Positions 24,078 to 34,814 of a DNA stretch of 64,000 bases are shown piece by piece. The DNA lies in assembly GCA_024516155.1 (NCBI GenBank), contig JAJJXM010000010.1, positions 930,001-994,000 on the forward strand. Direction: 5' to 3'. A program made the translations under genes and the position numbers. The notes beneath the pieces were generated by a model. It was given only the letters and a program-made list of their open reading frames with translations. It was not told where the DNA came from and ran no database searches. Position 1 is the stretch's first letter, and the number at the start of each line of letters is the position of its first letter. This DNA comes from Pyronema omphalodes. Taxonomy: Eukaryota > Ascomycota > Pezizomycetes > Pezizales > Pyronemataceae.

Positions 24078-25919
24078 ATGGTTACTCTATCACTATCCCC
24101 AATTATTGGCATCACATCACACCCCTTCCTAACTCTTTTTCTTCTCCTCATCCTCCCCCCTATATTCCTCAACACCTTTCGACTCATCCGGAACTACCAC
24201 CAAGCCCGTCAAACCGGATTACCAATAGTGATCTATCCCATCTCACCATCCAACGGGCTAGTCATCCTAATAGCCTCCCTACCACCAGTTCAAAGGTGGA
24301 TTAATCGACTTCCAGAAAAATGGGCTGATTATTTCAATAATGCAACATTTACAAACCATTGGAAAGCTAGGGGAAGATTTGCTATGAGACAGAATGGGGG
24401 AACTGCAGGAGCTTTTTTGAGCGTTTCTTCAGCGAAGGTTATTGTTTGGGTTGCGAATGCGGAGTGGGCAAATGAGGTCCTTAGTTCCAAGTTCATGTTC
24501 CCGAAACCTGCAAAGGCTTATGAAATCATGAAGTTGCATGGTCCGAATATTTTAACTGTAAGTGATTTTCTGAGAAGAAAAAAATATCTGGAATATAGAT
24601 ATCAAAATACTAACAAACCTACCCTTTCAGTCAGAAGGTGCCGAATTTGCCCACCACAAAAAACACTCCCTCCCCGCTTTCGGTGAACGTAACAACTCCC
24701 TAGTCTGGTCTGAATCTCTTCGTCAAGCTACAGAAATGTGTAATACCTGGACTACACCATTAGATGTCAGTTCCTCTACTCTTTGCTTAGCACTCCACGT
24801 TCTGTCCTCAGCCGCCTATGGAATCCCCATGTCTTTCTCTGAACGCTCCGATGGCTTCCATAGTGTTTTGAATTTCGTCACGGGGAATCTTGCGGTGCAT
24901 GCATTAGCCACATCCTTACTACCTCCTTGGTTTTTGAAAAGGTTCTTGAAACAGCATTGGAGGGCTTGGGAGGATTTCGGGGGTTATTTAAGAAATCTGG
25001 TGCACAAAGCTAAAACTAGGGAAAGAGGTGAAGGGGAAAGAAGGGATTTGTTGGAATTGCTAGTAAAGGGTGGAGATAATGAAAAAGAAGGACTTACGAC
25101 GGAGGAATTGACGGGGAATCTTTTTATTTTTACTGTAGCGGGTCATGAGACTAGTGCGCAGACTTTGCATTTTGCATTGGTGTCTTTGGCGGTGGAAATT
25201 GAGGCTCAGGAATGGGCTGCTGAGGGGGTCAAGGAGGTGCTTCAGGATGAGGATGAGGATCCTCAGAATTGGAAGTATGAAGAGGTCTTTCCAAAGTTAT
25301 CGAGAGTGCTTTGTGTTATGGTTAGTCCCCGGAATTCCTTAATTCTTTACTTCCAGATATTCATGGATAGTAAAAAATTGCTAACATGATAACCAATCAG
25401 CTCGAAACTATGAGATTATATCCAATTGTTCCCTACATTCCAAAATCAACCGGACCCAACGGGGCAAATCTCGGAGGAATTGATATTCCGTCCTCAGTAG
25501 TAATAGTCGATCCTACCGCCCTCCACAGAATGCCGGAATATTGGGGTCCCTCGGCTGATACCTTCGATCCCACTAGATGGGATGTAAACAATGAAAAAAG
25601 CTACCTAGCACCAAATAAGGGACAGCAAGGACTTCAGGCATATGGTTTGGAATATCCTACTATTCATAAACCTAGAAGAGGATCGTATTGTCCATTCAGT
25701 GATGGACCTCGTGGCTGTATTGGAAGGAAGTTTGCGCAGGTGACGTTTGTGGCGGCTGTGGCGACTGTGTTGAAGAGGTTTAAGATTAGGGTTGCGAGGG
25801 AGGATGGGGAGGATCAGGAGGCGGCTGATAAAAGGGCAAGAAAGGCGTTGGATGATAGTTTTGCTACGGTTAGTTTGAGGGTTGGGGGGACTGTAAAGTT
25901 GTGTTTTGAGAAAAGGTAG
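24078..25919 (+). CDS. Cytochrome P450 monooxygenase
   Basis: Three exons (24078-24557, 24631-25320, 25401-25919), 562 aa. Both introns are phase 0, with GTAAGT and GTTAGT donors and CTAAC-type branch sites. An N-terminal membrane anchor (about residues 12-33, FLTLFLLLILPPIFL) points to ER insertion. The I-helix oxygen-binding motif AGHETSAQT is near residue 330, the ExxR motif (ETMR) near 392, and the heme-binding loop FSDGPRGCIGRKFA near 488 with its Cys ligand. It requires a P450 reductase partner. The family resembles fungal P450s that act on fatty acids or secondary metabolites; the substrate cannot be told. There is no polyketide, peptide or terpene synthase nearby, so no cluster is evident. 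The next gene, IPI1, is convergent. Confidence 0.92.
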
Positions 25920-26233
25920 TGGGAAGGGGAAGAGGAAAAAATAGGAAATGGGGTGTATATATATAAGATGTGGATACCAGTCCAGCTAAAGTCATGTGTA
26001 ACGAAGATATAGATAGACTAACAATATTTGCGATCTTGAGATATTCGGAAATAGAAATGGTTTGTTTAGGAACATCCATTAGCATGGATTATCATGAGTT
26101 ATTATATATTTGTTTGCATGCCGTGATCCAGAAAAAAATTTATCGGGTGCAAATGTCTTGTACATTAATCCCAAACAACAACCCCAAAACGCCTTGTTTA
26201 AATCAGAACTTTTGCAAAAGCATATCATATCCT
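25920..26233. other. Convergent 3' spacer between P450 and IPI1
   Basis: About 310 bp holding the 3' UTRs of both genes. AT-rich, with no gene seen. Confidence 0.6.
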
Positions 26234-27160
26234 CTATTCCATCTCCTTCGCCCTTTCAATCCCTCTCTCCAATATCTGCAACACCTTACCGGCCACTCTT
26301 CCAGTCTCTCCTCCTTCCTTGGTTAATCCAACCAACCCAGTCTTCAGCCTCTGCGTTATCTGTTTTCCCTGTGCAGTCTCCACACACCATCTCCTCCTTC
26401 CCGGGGCATCTTCTACCGCTCCAACTTCTCCTGCAAACAACCCAAGATATCTATAATCCTGTACTCCCGCTCTGGTAAGATTTATCTGCACACTCCAATG
26501 TAATCCTCCATGAAGCACCCTCTCAGTCTGTACCTCTTCCTCCTCCTCTCCAAACCCAGCAACCAAAAACTTCTGTATAACCTCCAAATGTTTTCCCTCC
26601 AACACACTTGCAAGCGCCGTGAGACCCTTTGCCCATCCTCCATTTCCGAGTACATCCTCCTTTGCCGAACTCAATGCCCAGGACAAGAACTTTGTCGAGT
26701 CACGCCTGATGTCGGTGTCGATATGGCTCATAGCGGACCATACATGTAGGAGGATAATCTGTAGTTGTAGACGAACTTCATTAGGTTTCAAGAGGGCGAA
26801 AAACGCGAGTAATGCCGTGCGGACTCCATTACTTTCGTCCAGGATAAGCGGGGCGAGTTTCGGGAGGAGAGTAGCGGGGGAGACAGAAACGTCGCGGAAG
26901 TGAGTTGTAAGGAAAGCGAGAGAGTCTTTTCTTGTCTGTGAGGCGTGATGGTTTAAAAGTGAAAGGTGGTGAAGGAATTGTTTTTCTGTCTCTGGAGCGA
27001 TTCGAACGGAAAGCGATTGTTGGGTTACTACGATGGTTTTCGATCGGAAGGATGTGTCGGTGTGGTTTGCTGGTTTGTTGGGCGTTTTTCCGACTTTTAG
27101 TTTCGTCTTTTTGAAGGCTTGAGCAGCGCGCTCTCGCTTCTTCTTGTTGCTGGAGGTCAT
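26234..27160 (-). CDS. IPI1: Pre-rRNA-processing protein IPI1 (Rix1 complex)
   Basis: A 308-aa single-exon protein, close to the size of yeast Ipi1. The N-terminus has the family signature: a basic stretch (NKKKRERAAQAFKKTKLKVGK) with NHTDTSFRSKTI shortly after. HEAT/ARM-like helices follow (LLNHHASQTRKDSLAFL, LLPKLAPLILDESNGVRTAL, HIDTDIRRDSTKFLSWAL). Ipi1 works in the nucleus with Rix1/Ipi3 and Rea1 in ITS2 processing and pre-60S maturation. It shares a 244-bp divergent upstream region with the roadblock gene. The start ATG is the only one compatible with the conserved basic motif. Confidence 0.88.
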   Translation of the reverse strand: MTSSNKKKRERAAQAFKKTKLKVGKTPNKPANHTDTSFRSKTIVVTQQSLSVRIAPETEKQFLHHLSLLNHHASQTRKDSLAFLTTHFRDVSVSPATLLPKLAPLILDESNGVRTALLAFFALLKPNEVRLQLQIILLHVWSAMSHIDTDIRRDSTKFLSWALSSAKEDVLGNGGWAKGLTALASVLEGKHLEVIQKFLVAGFGEEEEEVQTERVLHGGLHWSVQINLTRAGVQDYRYLGLFAGEVGAVEDAPGRRRWCVETAQGKQITQRLKTGLVGLTKEGGETGRVAGKVLQILERGIERAKEME

Positions 27161-27404
27161 GTTTTTGTATCGCTGTTTCTGGTTCCGTTGTCGTGTGTTG
27201 AATCTCGGTGGTGTGAACTACCCGCGCCGAAAATTATGGAGTAGAGGGAAGGCAAGCCGCAGAAGCTAAATTAAGCTTGTAGAAGTAGAATCGGGTCAGT
27301 CGCATCGGCTCCATCCTACAGCACGCGGCTCTTCGGTGATAGTTCGAGTCGCTCCTCCTTTAAGCTTTACATCACCTTCTACACACGCGATTCTCTTCAA
27401 AACC
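27161..27404. promoter_or_regulatory. Divergent promoter region, IPI1 / roadblock light chain
   Basis: The two start codons face away from each other across 244 bp, so both promoters must lie here or overlap the genes. I see no clear TATA box. Confidence 0.55.
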
Positions 27405-27940
27405 ATGGCTACAAATACTTCGCCAGCGATTGTATATTTCTCCTTCAAATTATGCGATTACTAGCTAATTAAAATTTTAAAAAAAGTCGGATGCAGAGCT
27501 ATCTACTATCCTTTCCAGACTCAGTGGAAAACAAAGTGTACAATCCCTCTTGATCCTCGCTCGAGACACCGGTGCTATCATTCGCGCAACGGGCGCAATC
27601 ACTCGTCCTACTTCACCGGATCATCCGCTTGCCGCTGAATACGCGTCCGCCGTTTACCGCTACGTTAAGGCCTCGGAAGAGCTCGTGAGCGCGCTGGAGA
27701 ATATTGACGGTGGTGTCATGGGCGGGGTAGCTAGAGAGAAGACAGATGGGGAGGAAGACAACGGAGAACGAGACGATATGCGCTTACTTCGAATTAGAAC
27801 AAGGCGGAGGGAGCTTGTTGTAGTTCCTGGTGGGTCCTAACATTCCATCATCTACAAAGGGGAGAGCGGAGTGGCTAATAAATGAAGAAGACCCGAGATA
27901 TGTATTGGTAGTATTCCACGACACCCCATCGGCACCTTGA
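27405..27940 (+). CDS. Roadblock/LC7-type dynein light chain
   Basis: Three exons: 27405-27431, 27487-27829 and 27888-27940. The product is 140 aa, or 139 if the alternative acceptor three bases downstream is used. The fold is visible: an N-terminal helix (DAELSTILSRLSGKQSVQSL), a strand LLILARDTGAIIRATG, a long helix (AAEYASAVYRYVKASEELVSAL), then LLRIRTRRRELVVVP and DPRYVLVVFHDTP at the end. These match the LRIRSKKHEIMVAPD-type core of the family. The middle has a small acidic insertion (EEDNGERDD). Family members bind the dynein intermediate chain in the cytoplasmic motor. The stop lies only 98 bp from the convergent TRM44 stop. The third exon would be missed by a simple open-frame search. 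Confidence 0.82.
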
Positions 27941-28038
27941 GATGGTTCGAGTTACGAGAACAGAGCAGAAAGATTGGCAGGCATTTGATTGTGGGCGTTT
28001 TGGCGTTGTTGCAGATGAATAATACCATATATTGCTAT

Positions 28039-29517
28039 TTAATGGCCAGCGGCCTCCTTTTTTCTAAGAGCAGCTACAGCAGTTCTCCATCCATCTCCGC
28101 CTCCTTCTGATTGCAACACCTCCGCGATATCAACGTTTTCATCCATCAGTTTCCTGCCAATAATCCCCACATTCCTCGTACTCGGAATCCTCAAAATCTC
28201 CCGCTCCACAACCCATCCACACTTCTTCGCGATCCCCTCTACATACGCACATAATGATGCATATGTACTCTTGCTCAAATTCATATTAAGCCTCAAATCC
28301 CCCTGCGCCTCCGTCCCCTCCAGTTCCTTCGGTGGCGGGAACCTCTTCTTCGCTCCTGACAGGTCGTGAGAACAGCAAGGAATAGCCAAAAATGGGCACT
28401 TATTGGCAGCGGCCAGTAGCGGAGTCCAAGGTGTGAGTTCATCCGCGTGATTACTGATGATGAACGTCCCCTCCGGAAACCTTCCATCATGATCCCCCTC
28501 CTGTGGTTCATCCCCCAACAAGAACGGTACCAAAATCTTCTCCTTCAACACCGCTTGAGTCTCCTCACAAAACCCAGCCCATGACTTTCTAGCCCTCAAA
28601 TCAAACCCACATCCACTCCATCCCTCTCTAATCAAAATATCCACCAGCACTCCATTACCGCATCCGATATCTGCGAATCCAACCCATCCTTTCTTCTCGG
28701 GATACATTCCCTCCCATAAACATACCAAGAACGTAGCAATGAGAATATCTTCAAATACATGTTTCTTCGGATCTGTCCTCTCCCTCCATCCGTCCACTAG
28801 ACGCGCTGCATGCTTCGCTTTAAGAGTCAGATATCTGTCCTGGAATCCTTCTCTTTTGACTACTAAATCGTGATGAACCCGCTTGATGTAACCACCCTCA
28901 ATCCCAGCAGCCAACTTGGTAGCCCTAGCTAAGAGGTGTAGCGCAGTCCGTTTCAATCTTTCATCTGGCGGGCTGGTGAAGAGCGAGTAGAGGAGGGTAA
29001 TCTTATACTTCTTCTCCCCCTCCTCCTCCCCCTCTCCAACCTCAAGTGGGGTTAGGAGCCATGCAACACCCCGTACTTTGGGGAGGTAGTAAGGTGTTCC
29101 ATCCGCAGTATCACAGTGGTTAAGGTAAACTACCAGCTCCCTGATCTCACCGCTCAAGTCCGTGCCGGTCAAGAAGTGAATAGTTTGTTCTGCGAAGGCA
29201 TCTCGTTGGGGGTTTCGGGGTATGAATCGTCTAGTTAGAGTCCTTGTGATGGCGTATCCTGGTACCTGTATCTTCCTGATATCACAGTTGCCGGGAACAG
29301 AGGAGGGGTCGGCGGAGTCGTATAAGGTATCGCTTCGAAGAATCCAGCTGGTATTGTGTTCAGGGTGCTGGGACATCTGCTCCAGAGCCGCGAGAAACGA
29401 GGAAGGAGCGAAGGGGAAGAGTTCGGTGAGGATTGGTTGCCATGTTTGCGGGTTGTTGAAGTGGTCGAGGGCGTGTAGAGATGGGGGATGCGCGGGAACG
29501 GCAGTGGATTCGGACAT
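28039..29517 (-). CDS. TRM44: tRNA (uracil-2'-O)-methyltransferase
   Basis: A 492-aa single-exon enzyme that transfers a methyl group from S-adenosylmethionine to the 2'-OH of U44 in some tRNAs (known for yeast Trm44, mainly tRNA-Ser). Visible motifs: an SAM-binding loop FADIGCGNGVLVDIL near residue 280, ISNHADELTPW near 352 and IPCCSHDLSGAK near 380, the last two typical of this family. The N-terminal domain (FIPRNPQRD, then VVYLNHCD) also fits. The protein should be cytoplasmic; no targeting signal is seen. A 200-bp divergent region separates it from GNA1. Confidence 0.88.
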   Translation of the reverse strand: MSESTAVPAHPPSLHALDHFNNPQTWQPILTELFPFAPSSFLAALEQMSQHPEHNTSWILRSDTLYDSADPSSVPGNCDIRKIQVPGYAITRTLTRRFIPRNPQRDAFAEQTIHFLTGTDLSGEIRELVVYLNHCDTADGTPYYLPKVRGVAWLLTPLEVGEGEEEGEKKYKITLLYSLFTSPPDERLKRTALHLLARATKLAAGIEGGYIKRVHHDLVVKREGFQDRYLTLKAKHAARLVDGWRERTDPKKHVFEDILIATFLVCLWEGMYPEKKGWVGFADIGCGNGVLVDILIREGWSGCGFDLRARKSWAGFCEETQAVLKEKILVPFLLGDEPQEGDHDGRFPEGTFIISNHADELTPWTPLLAAANKCPFLAIPCCSHDLSGAKKRFPPPKELEGTEAQGDLRLNMNLSKSTYASLCAYVEGIAKKCGWVVEREILRIPSTRNVGIIGRKLMDENVDIAEVLQSEGGGDGWRTAVAALRKKEAAGH

Positions 29518-29717
29518 TGGTGAGGATGCTGCTAATGTAATACCGACCGACGACGCCGACTGGTCGGCGCTGGTGTAACCTTTAGAGGCAACCTTACCCC
29601 AGTCATGTTGCTGGTGGTTTACCGCTTTGGAGCAACTCTACTCTTTCCCATCCCGTTCCTGACAGCAAGACAAAAGCAATAACAACAACAACCAACAATC
29701 ATCACAGTATCTCAATA
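29518..29717. promoter_or_regulatory. Divergent promoter region, TRM44 / GNA1
   Basis: 200 bp between opposite start codons. It contains a palindrome-like CCGACTGGTCGG near 29556 and a CT-rich stretch, then a CAA-rich leader just before GNA1. Factor binding is not inferred. Confidence 0.5.
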
Positions 29718-30389
29718 ATGGCATCACTATTCTCCGAAAGTCTTCTTCCCACCACCACTGAGCTCCCTGAGGGTTACAGTATTCGTCCTCTCCAACGTAC
29801 CGATTACCAGAAGGGATTCTTGGATGTTCTCCGTGTCCTCACTAAGGTCGGAGACATCTCTGAGGAGGCCTGGTTGGAGCGTTATGACTGGATGGCAAAG
29901 CGTAACGAGGAGTACTTCATCATTTGCATTGTGAATGGAGAGGGAACTATCGTTGCAGTTGGAAGCTTGGTTATTGAACGCAAATTGTATTATCACTTTA
30001 TCCCTTTTTCTTGTGACACAGTGTGGTGACAGGATGTTGATGTTGATGTGATATTAACGTTGTCGTTTCGCAGCTTGAGAAACCTTGGTTCCGTCGGTCA
30101 CATCGAGGATATCACCGTTCAGTCATCAGAGCAGGGAAAGAAGTTGGGTCTTCGCATCATCCAGACTCTTGATCATATCGCACAGCAGGTCGGATGCTAC
30201 AAGTGCATCTTGGACTGCTCTGAGAAGAACCAGCCTTTCTACGAAAAGTGTGGATACAAACTGGCTGGTGTTCAGATGGTATATCATATCACCACTTGTT
30301 AAGAAACGGTCTGGAAGCTAATGCAACAATAGGCGCGATACTACGATGGAAGCACCCCCAAGGACGCACCCGTTAAGTCGGATGCATAG
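29718..30389 (+). CDS. GNA1: Glucosamine-6-phosphate N-acetyltransferase
   Basis: Three exons (29718-29986, 30074-30278, 30333-30389), 176 aa, a typical GNA1 size. It acetylates glucosamine-6-phosphate with acetyl-CoA in the cytosol, a step toward UDP-GlcNAc for chitin and glycosylation. GNAT landmarks: EGYSIRPLQRTDYQKGFLDV at the N-terminus and the conserved RKFLRNLGSVGHIEDI created by splicing intron 1. The acetyl-CoA loop QGKKLGLRI and NQPFYEKCGYK complete the fold. The last exon encodes ARYYDGSTPK and a short tail. Without splicing, the first open frame would end in an unrelated tail. It is convergent with RPL24. Confidence 0.93.
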
Positions 30390-30772
30390 AGAACGCTAGA
30401 TGTTGATGTTTGATGTTCGAGTTGAGAAGTCGTAGTTATTAATAGATACCTTAATTTTGGCACCTTTAAAGCTTGCGGAAAGACAGGGTGAGAGACGCGA
30501 TATATTACTGGGCTCTATAAACTTGCCCTGAGCCAAACTCATGCTCGAAGCATGACTTTCCTTGCCATCGCAATGAGCTGCCGCCCGCATTCAGAGGTAT
30601 CAACCACTACATGTATCCCGTCCCAAATACGATATTCATGGCACCATAATTCGCCGAAAAAAAACAGAACCGGAGAAATTCATTGATGAAAGAAAACACC
30701 GTATTTTAACCCCGAAAATTGCCCCGCAGAAAAAAAACCCAAAGTTCAATTTACCAACACCCGTTTATTTTT

Positions 30773-31628
30773 TTAACGAGAGCGAGCCTGGACCTTAGGA
30801 GCGGCTCCCTTGGCACCCTGCTTGGAAACCTTCTGTCCACGGGCAGCACCGGCAGCGTTCTTGGCCTTCTCGGCCTTCTTCTTGCTCTCGGCCTCAGCCT
30901 TCTTCTCCTTACCCTCCTTGATGGCCTGGGCACGGGCGGCCTGGCGGGCCTCGGGACGGAGGGAGCGCTTCTCCTTGATCACGTCGAGGGAAAGACCAAC
31001 GATGGCACGCTGGGCCTTGACGGTGCGGCGGGTGCGCTTCTTGGCGACCTCCTATAGGGGAATCAGTGGATGTATCAACTGTGACGTAGACGGGATATAG
31101 CGACCTCAGAGACACCCTTCTTGTGCTGGCGACGGAAGAGAACGGTCCAGGCAATGCGGCGGGGGTTCTTGCGCTGGAGGAAGAGGGACTCGGACTTTCC
31201 GTTGACGAAACGGAAGACCTTGGAGTCACCACGGACAAAGATCTTTCCCTTGGAGGGGTAGATCTTGCGACCTAACAGCACGTCACGTCAGATCCGGTGG
31301 TTCGCGCGTAAAGACATTGGATCGGAATCATCGTGTTGGCATACCGGAAAAGGAATCGAGCTCGACCTGTTTTAAAGATTGACGTTAGCTTCCGTGTCAC
31401 AGCTCCAAAATCACCCAAACTTGTCTCCATCGTTTGGCATTTTTCCGTAGAGCTCCGGCTGTGTCTGAACAATATTTCCCCCCATGAATTATCTCAATTC
31501 GCCTCCTCTTTTCCCAAATCCAATCTCGTCGCTCGTTGATCGCTCGAAAATCGTCCAGACACAGCCCTTTGCTCCCGATCGAAAATAATTTCCTCCTCCG
31601 TCGTTTCGGCGTAGTAACGTACCTTCAT
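30773..31628 (-). CDS. RPL24: 60S ribosomal protein eL24
   Basis: Four exons on the minus strand: 31628-31623 (only ATG AAG), 31366-31345, 31271-31105 and 31051-30773. The product is 157 aa. Splicing gives [18 protein letters not shown], then [40 protein letters not shown] and [14 protein letters not shown], all conserved in eL24, followed by a Lys/Ala-rich tail. Codon use is strongly biased, as expected for high expression. Intron 1 (256 nt) is long and contains a 14-bp inverted repeat able to form a hairpin. Intron 3 (53 nt) has an unusual GTCGCT donor and is bordered by a duplicated GAGGTCGC. Confidence 0.94.
31457..31566 (-). promoter_or_regulatory. Potential long hairpin within RPL24 intron 1
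   Basis: GGCTGTGTCTGAAC (31457-31470) and GTCCAGACACAGCC (31553-31566) can form a 14-bp stem in the transcript, with a single G-U pair, around an 82-nt loop. A regulatory or embedded-RNA role is only inference. Confidence 0.4.
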
Positions 31629-32605
31629 TGTTGCTGTTAGTCGTTATCCGTCGGGGGTTCGGTCGGGGCGTATTGGGTTGTCGTTTCGTTGCGTTAGATT
31701 ATTTCCGCCCAGTGTGGCCTGCGACCAACGCCGTGCGTTGCGTGGGGCTCATCAGGAAAAGCGAGTCACAGAGGGCTCACTAGTCTGTCTTGGCGCACCC
31801 ACAAACCCACACATCACTTCCCAGCACTCGTGCGTGGGTTGGGGTTACGCACTTACGTGTTTGCGCGAACATAATACTTTTGGGCGTCGCTTTCTATGTG
31901 GAATGTCATTGCTTTTGTACCGCAGCCCACAGAATCTCCTTATTCTGAGGTCATGACGGGGAATGTCTACAAAGTAATGGGCGAGATACTCTGATTAGCC
32001 AACACTTTCATGAATCCAAATTTTGAACACACAGGAATCCTCCAAGGTTCTCTGATGTGGTTCTTGTGTTTACAATGGAGAATTCAAGATTCTTGACGCG
32101 AACACGGTGTATGGAGCTTGCTCTCACGGTTGCACTCTGCAAACTCTGGTAAGGCGCGGGCACCCAGATTAAGCATCGCGACTAAGGGGGTAAGCGAGAA
32201 TAGTCCGCCTGCGCCATAAGGCTAGAACAATAAGGTCAGAAGTCAGTCCATCGTCACGAAACAGAGTTGATTCAGAATAGTAGAGCTATTCCGCTGGAAT
32301 AAAATAATTTAATTTATTGAAAGAGGTTCAAATAATTCTTACTTTCCTCATGTATCAATCGAAGACCCGAGATACTTTACGGAATTCTCAAATCTTTCTG
32401 CAAAACGACCTTGTCAATTACTCTAGAGTGATACCGCATGATTGAATTCAAATCTCCAGGAGGGACAAACACATCCATCAACGAATGTCTTCTGGGAATT
32501 ATGACCCTTCCTTTATTTCTAGACTACCCTCCTTTCTCTTGCTTCTTGAATCCGCAACTGTCCGCCTCCCCTCCCCCAACTCCAACTCATTGCAACACCG
32601 CAAAT
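31629..32605. other. Divergent spacer between RPL24 and the 7TM gene
   Basis: Nearly 1 kb containing both promoters. The part next to RPL24 is GC-richer and the rest AT-rich. An open frame runs upstream of the chosen 7TM start from 32438, in frame, and could extend the protein by 56 residues. Otherwise nothing is recognised. Confidence 0.5.
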
Positions 32606-34814
32606 ATGAAACCGCCCAACATAACATTCCACACACAATCAGGCCTCCATCCGTTTAACGGGACTGATCCATTTAACAGGACTGATTTATACAAAGGGAC
32701 TAATCTGTTCAAAGGGACTAACTTGTTCAACGGGACCAATTCGCTGAACAGGACTGGCCCTCCAACAATGAAGCTATTCGAACCAATCGCGTCGGAGGAC
32801 TGGGACAGCCAACTACCTCGCTTCACCTCAGCCGGACCTGTCTCTATGCTGATGATCACACTTTTACCTTTCTTCACTACAATCGTCTTTGTTTACTTTG
32901 CCGGGAAGGTGATAATGTGCCACTTTCGTGGCAGAAGCTACAGATACCAGCCTATGCTCCTGGTACAGCTATTCCTCATCCTGAGTATGATGACTCTCAG
33001 TGGACTATTGATGATCGGTATGACGGCCTGGCCATTTCTCTTGGACACCTCGCGTGATATCTTTAATGTAAGTTTCTTCAAATCTCCATTACTATAGATC
33101 AACAAGTTGCTAACACAAATCAGCATTATGAGAAGATTAGCATTGTCCAACACGCTATGGAGTTCACCTGTGGTATCAGCTTAGTCTTACAGTGTCCTCT
33201 TCTACTTTCCGACGCGGCCCTCAGGAACATCCGCAACCGAATCCTAGTTGTTGCTAAGGGTGCCAGCATTGTTCTCCTCGGCTTACTTCTCAAGATTGTT
33301 GTGAGACACTTTATCTGCCATTATCCCGAATCCGGCGATAACCCAATGCTTGCCCACTCTGCTATGATGAGCCATTCGAACAAGCGTGGAATATTCTCAG
33401 CCGAATTCGATACCACATGCTATCCTCATCAGGGTCATAGCTACCGCTGGTCTCATGCTGGAATCCTTTTCTTGGAGTTTTTTGGACGTGAGTGGCTTTC
33501 CCCTATCTGAGGGGGTGGAGATTGTCACATGGGATGAATATAATATAACTAACCCCCCTGGGTTTGTAGTTGCTGTATTAGCACTCACAACTCGACCCCG
33601 CTGCTGGAAAGTTAGAGAGTTCATCGGAACTATGCTAACCCTCTATTCCCTTGGATTTTGCTATATCACCTTCGACGTCGCAGCTTCTGGAGTTAAGTTC
33701 TGGCTCTACCGCGGTTGGCTTCCCATTGAGGCTGCATACGTCCCAGACCTTCTTCATGTTTGGCAGAGTTTCATGATCGTATTAGCTATGTGTGTGCCAT
33801 TTGTCTTTCATGACGGTATGTTTCACCAAATTCCCACCAGGGTTCAACCACAACCCTCACAATAGACAGAGCAACTAACATCTAATAGCCATGCCCCACA
33901 TTTGGGTCATCTACTACCTCACCTTTTTAGAACGTCCACTACGTCCCCTATTCCGCCGAATTCCCGCAGGTTGGCCTAAAGGTGTTTGTTTTCCCCGTAT
34001 CGCCGCCTATTTTGACAAACTGATCCGCCTTTGGGCTGCCCGCAAAACCACTACTATGAAACAATGGTGTCTCGCTATCTTCGGGCGTTCAGTTCGTAAA
34101 CAAGTCGACGTTGAACTCGAGAACGCAGCCCCTCGACGCCGCGCTCCTCGACCATTCGTGTGTGATCTATGGGGTGATCTTGGTCCCGCCCCTGCCAGAG
34201 ACGAAGATGGATATATCCTTCCAAGTGCAAGAGATTATTTTGATAGCTTGTTTAGCGGTAACGGAACTACTAGTAGCTTCATTGGGACAGCTAGGGACTC
34301 GGGATACACAACTAGAACCACGCAGAATACGTCAAGAAATGAATCACCTGAGTCATGGAATGAGATGAAGAATGAACCGGGAATTGGGTTGGGAATCTCA
34401 ACTGGATCTTTGTCAAGTTCTGAATCCAGGGATGAGAATAGGGTTTCAAGAGGTCCGACCTTTATCAACTTCGATAGCCTGCCATCTCTATGCAGTGAGG
34501 ATGGACTTAGCCTCAGATCTCCGGTTTCTCCAAGCTACCCAAGAAGAACTTTTTGCAGGGAGTCTAGGTCTTTTAGTGACCCAGTTAGAGTCGGAAGAGG
34601 AGATCTCATCTTAGGAAGCGGAATTTTTCAGGGAGATAAAGGGTATCGTGTTTCAGTCTCCAGTAATGGAAGAAATGAGGAGGAAGAGGCCGTCTATGAG
34701 AATGATCCGGGCCATTGGGGTAACTGGGGAGTTGTAGTTACTACTACTATTTCGGTTGAAGTCACCGGAGATATGGCGATTGAGAAGGTTGTTAGTGAGG
34801 CTAATACCGTTTAG
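32606..34814 (+). CDS. Seven-transmembrane protein with N-terminal glycosylation repeat
   Basis: Four exons (32606-33067, 33124-33487, 33567-33815, 33889-34814), 666 aa, all phases consistent. The N-terminus carries six tandem hexapeptides ([PLS][FYL][NK][GR]T[DN]) encoded at 32651-32758, with four N-G/R-T sequons plus an upstream NIT. Seven hydrophobic segments follow, beginning VSMLMITLLPFFTTIVFV, LLVQLFLILSMMTLSGLLMI, FTCGISLVLQCPLLL, ASIVLLGLLLKIVV, HAGILFLEFFGLAVLAL, FIGTMLTLYSLGFCYITF and HVWQSFMIVLAMCVPFVFH. A ~300-residue hydrophilic Ser-rich tail completes it. The topology (glycosylated outside, long inside tail) resembles a receptor or sensor. The layout recalls RTA1-like or other fungal 7TM families, but I do not recognise a diagnostic motif. 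The ATG at 32606 has a good context (AAAT before); an upstream in-frame ATG at 32438 is possible. Confidence 0.7.
32651..32758 (+). repeat. Coding 18-bp repeat, 6 copies, N-glycosylation sequons
   Basis: Diverged 18-bp units in frame, each coding a hexapeptide with a central [NK]-[GR]-T. Four of six keep a sequon. Confidence 0.85.
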
